NCBI GenBank assembly: GCA_009663005.1
Contig: VIGQ01000056.1
Location: forward strand, 10,001 to 20,000
Length of the DNA: 10,000 bases
DNA from: Actinidia chinensis
Taxonomy: Eukaryota; Streptophyta; Magnoliopsida; Ericales; Actinidiaceae
Direction: 5' to 3'
The first letter of the stretch is position 1, and every line of letters begins with the position of its first letter. Position numbers and translations under genes: made by a program. Positions 7,943 to 10,000 of this stretch are shown here, piece by piece. The notes under the pieces are model-generated. The model did no database searches. It was given only the letters and a program-made list of their open reading frames with translations, and was not told the origin of the DNA.

Positions 7943-8018
7943 ATCTTATATGTATAAAGGCCATTTTTATTTTGGAGATAAATTTTCCAATCAATTCCAT
8001 ATCGATGTGAAATCTAAT

Positions 8019-8077
8019 CACCCATAGATCAAGAAAAACATAACCCAGAATACAGAATACATAAATATATTCTGATA
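8019..8077. repeat. Direct repeat, copy 2 (partner 7540-7598)
   Basis: It begins CACCCATAGATCAAG, continues CCCAGAATACAGAATAC, and ends AAATATATTCTGATA. Same order and orientation as copy 1. Confidence 0.6.
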
Positions 8078-8816
8078 TGACGATGTTTGGAGAAACTTAT
8101 TCAGGTAATTAGCCAAGTAATTTTTATATGCTAAACTTTCTGTTATAGAAAAGAAAGTGATACATACCTGAAGAATAGAGAACTGTTTGTTATCAATAAT
8201 TGCATGCCTCCCATTATCAAAATTGATCCTTATGTTTTTGTATTTGATGGAAATATTAAAAGATGAAAACATTATTCCAATGTTTCAATTATACTCTGCT
8301 TGAGTGCTATTACATTGTTGTCATCGCAAGGGTAAAATTTTAATATGTGGGTAAGTCAATAGTTGGACATGGTGTGAAATCATCAACTATCAGAGGTTCA
8401 TTTCTCATTCTTATTGATGGAGTAGTTCAAAAAGCAAACCTGTTAGCATTCATTAGAGTATTTTCCGTAACTTTCCTTGACTATCAGCCTTTTCTCTTGA
8501 CGCTAATAGCAATTTGGACCTTCTTCTTTTAATGTTTTCCTAAAATTTATGGAGTCATATTATTTGTTCTCTCTGGAAACTGTATCTCGGTAATCATTAC
8601 TCACCAAATTTTCATATACTGGTTGTTCGAATACCTTTTTTTTTAAATCCTTTTTATTGTGGACAAATAACTCGAATGCATATTGCTTGCTGTCTTTTCA
8701 TCGTGCAAGACTGTTCACTATAAAAAAAACATATGCTTGTATTGCTATGATTGCAGATAACTTTCTTCTTCTATTCAGATGGTCTTCCTTTACATATGCT
8801 ATGTTTATGTTAAATA

Positions 8817-9405
8817 TCTCTTATAATTTGCATTGCACCTTGTGGTAGATATATCCGAAGGGTAAGATCTTGCAAGATAGACATTTCCTTTCTATGAAGA
8901 CTTGGGTGGTGCTATTTGGCAAAGGATAGAGCCACTGGTGAGGGGGCTGAGTCCCTGCTTATGCTTCTGAAGCTGTTGACATGGGAAGAGCATTGGGTGA
9001 ATGTGAGATACTAACTTTACCATCCATATTGATTAATGATGGATTTTTCTGGCATTTTCCTGGCAGTGGAGGTTTAGCCACGTCCACCCCTCAATTAAGG
9101 GAGGGAAGAATAGGCTAGAGCTTTTGATCTTGCAAGCCTGTCAGATTCTTTTGCCACTTTGGTTGAAAAGGCTCATACACTGGAATGCACTTTCAAAGAG
9201 GGAGTTGGGTAGGCACAAGATATCTCACAGGCTAGTAAAAATTTGTTTTGGTTTACTAGGAAGCTCCCTCTTCAATCAAATTATAGGTTGAGGGCATCAG
9301 ATAATTGTGAAGAATGACAGCGAGTGGACTTGTTATTCATGCCTTCCTGATGACCATTACGATGGAGTTTGTTTGTATGGTGCTGACAGCATCCTCCCTC
9401 CGTGA
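8817..9405 (+). pseudogene. Decayed C-terminal coding segment of an unidentified host-like protein
   Basis: About 195 residues can be followed on the plus strand with no gap in the DNA, through single-base frame changes near 8892, 8959, 9116 and 9348 and stops at 9210 (TAG) and 9315 (TGA, where TGG/Trp would fit). Successive pieces read CGRYIRRVRSCKIDISF, EDLGGAIWQRIEPLVRG, EAVDMGRALGECEILTLP, AFDLASLSDSFATLVEKA, NLFWFTRKLPLQSNYRLR and DHYDGVCLYGADSILPP, ending in TGA at 9403-9405. Each piece begins where the previous one ends, composition is protein-like, and base content is richer in GC than the flanks, all of which argue for a real former gene. There is no intron within this part. It lies inside the proposed TIR element, so it is most simply a captured gene end. 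I cannot name the family; it does not look like a transposase known to me. The piece boundaries are my own reading by eye. Confidence 0.55.
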
Positions 9406-9834
9406 GAAATAGTAGAATGTAGCTTAAAACAAACAAGCATGATGTATTGTTTGTTAAATGCAGACGAGCTATTATATAAATTTAGGACTATAGTTGTTCA
9501 CTCTAGTAGTAAATTATATAGATGTAATGGTAATTTATGCCCCATAATTTACTTTTTGGTACCTGATTTGTTGCTTATTTAATGGGATTTCTGTGTTCGG
9601 CTTTTTGTTATATTTTACCATTATTTCCTCTAGGGCAGTAAATATACCTAATTTTTGACTTACGGAAAATTGGGAGTGGTATGATATTTTTATTTGGATG
9701 TTATTATTGTTGTTAGTTAATGTTGAAGGACTCGTTAAGAATTTGTGGAGTCCTTGCACCTTTTTTTATTTATTTTAGAAGTTATGATATGAGGGCATAA
9801 TGGGAAACCCTTAAAAAATATTTAATCCTCAAAT
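9406..9834. other. AT-rich tail after the pseudogene, possibly 3' untranslated remnant
   Basis: This non-coding, T-rich DNA lies between the final stop of the decayed coding segment and the right subterminal region of the TIR element. It could be the former 3' untranslated region captured with the gene end. No clear poly(A) signal is positioned to prove this. Confidence 0.3.
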
Positions 9835-9893
9835 ACCCATATCCTTGTAAAACAACAATGGATTATTAATTTCACATATTAGTAATTCGACTT

Positions 9894-9946
9894 AAATCCG
9901 TTGGATTTGTTATCTAAACCTTAAATCCGACTGGATTTCTAATCCG
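9894..9946. repeat. Subterminal AAATCCG box cluster (right end)
   Basis: AAATCCG at 9894-9900 and 9923-9929, AATCCG at 9941-9946, and the related GGATTT at 9903-9908 and 9933-9938 lie within about 55 bp. Matching boxes sit near the left end: CGGATT about 6949, AAATCCG about 6961 and about 7091. Short repeated subterminal boxes are typical transposase-binding arrays in TIR elements. Confidence 0.5.
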
Positions 9947-9978
9947 CCGCCAAATTCAATCTCCAAAACAAACATGGC
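9931..9978. repeat. Right terminal inverted repeat
   Basis: Read from 9978 inward it gives GCCATGTTTGTTTTGGAGAT, then GGCGGCGGATTAG and AATCCAG, matching the left arm with a few gaps. Confidence 0.5.
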
Positions 9979-9983
9979 ATGAG
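9979..9983. repeat. Right putative target-site duplication atgag
   Basis: It lies immediately outside the right TIR and is identical to 6916-6920. Confidence 0.4.
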
Positions 9984-10000
9984 AGTTGATTATTTTTTAG
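9984..10000. other. Right flank outside the TIR element
   Basis: Only 17 bp remain. Nothing can be said beyond its being outside the proposed right end. Confidence 0.4.

Larger units (their letters stand above)
7111..8816. other. Interior of TIR element upstream of the pseudogene; no transposase seen
   Basis: The first part (about 7140-7330) is C/T-rich and gene-leader-like (ATCTCCCAAACTCTTTCC, later ACTAGGGTTTCG), as often found in 5' untranslated parts of plant genes or element genes. Beyond it, frames are short and broken on both strands. I searched by eye for PIF-type transposase motifs and found none. It contains a roughly 60-bp direct repeat (7540-7598 and 8019-8077), a G17 run (7926-7942) and a small possible minus-strand exon ending at 8168. 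Some of this may be introns of the gene whose end lies at 8817-9405. Confidence 0.4.
6921..9978. mobile_element. Probable non-autonomous TIR DNA transposon, about 3.06 kb (PIF/Harbinger-like?)
   Basis: The left end ACCAGTTTGTTTGGGAGAT (6921) matches the reverse complement of the right end, GCCATGTTTGTTTTGGAGAT (from 9978 inward). The similarity continues through CGGATT(G/A)GA and AATCC(G/A)GT. The word GGATATGGGT recurs in inverted orientation farther in (7098-7107 and 9835-9844). The pentamer atgag lies directly outside both ends (6916-6920 and 9979-9983). AAATCCG-type boxes cluster near both ends. TTTGTTTGGGA-style ends resemble plant PIF/Harbinger elements from general knowledge. However, those make 3-bp TWA duplications, and the 5-bp atgag does not fit, so the superfamily is open. 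I recognise no transposase (no DDE-type motifs) on either strand. The interior holds a decayed host-like coding segment at 8817-9405. Confidence 0.5.

Noticed and set aside
8347..8848. Plus-strand open frames upstream of the pseudogene
   Set aside because: They are short, hydrophobic by T-richness, and not continuous in character with the coding pieces from 8817 onward; they may be intron or element interior.
9535..9759. Minus-strand 74-codon frame
   Set aside because: It is low-complexity, Asn/Ile-rich from AT-rich DNA, with no motif.
1..10000. CRISPR arrays, tRNA/rRNA genes, bacterial operons or plastid insertions
   Set aside because: No regularly spaced identical repeats, cloverleaf-like sequence, ribosome-binding-site-led genes or recognisable organelle genes were seen.

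Overview
The window looks like nuclear DNA from a flowering plant, probably a eudicot. It is strongly AT-rich with long A/T tracts. It carries plant-type transposable-element debris: an LTR with the usual plant Ty3/gypsy-like ends, a FAR1/MULE-type zinc-finger fragment, and a long terminal-inverted-repeat element. I see no intact protein-coding gene, no tRNA or rRNA, no CRISPR array and nothing bacterial. The species cannot be told from the sequence.

Region by region: 1-286 is AT-rich flank. 287-2416 is best explained as a solo LTR of about 2.1 kb. It starts TGTAAGGC and ends GGGCGTGACA, is flanked by atgac/gtgac, and has no primer-binding site after it. It contains a poly-T run, a (TA)n(TG)n microsatellite, a degenerate triplicate of GTCGAC-type boxes and a 68-69 bp tandem duplication. 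2582-2856 is a frameshifted, truncated N-terminal FAR1/MULE zinc-finger domain. 2857-5264 is AT-rich intergenic DNA holding two GC-rich islands of unknown origin (about 3655-3870 and 4840-5264) and a diverged duplication (4221-4410). The second island has a strong fold-back and a cysteine-rich open frame on the minus strand. 5265-6920 is mostly featureless AT-rich DNA, apart from a cluster of five TGGGCT/AGCCCA boxes around a 16-bp palindrome (5797-5879).

6921-9978 appears to be one DNA transposon of about 3.06 kb. It has imperfect inverted ends, a flanking atgag direct repeat and AAATCCG subterminal boxes at both ends, possibly PIF/Harbinger-like. No transposase is recognisable inside it. 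It does contain a decayed, intron-free coding segment (8817-9405) that reads as the C-terminal end of an unidentified host-like protein, running to a stop codon. The most interesting reading is therefore a non-autonomous element that captured a host gene end (a 'Pack-type' element) and then decayed.

No genes work together here. The window is intergenic, layered transposon and pseudogene sequence. The TIR element and its pseudogene cargo are the parts most worth a second look.
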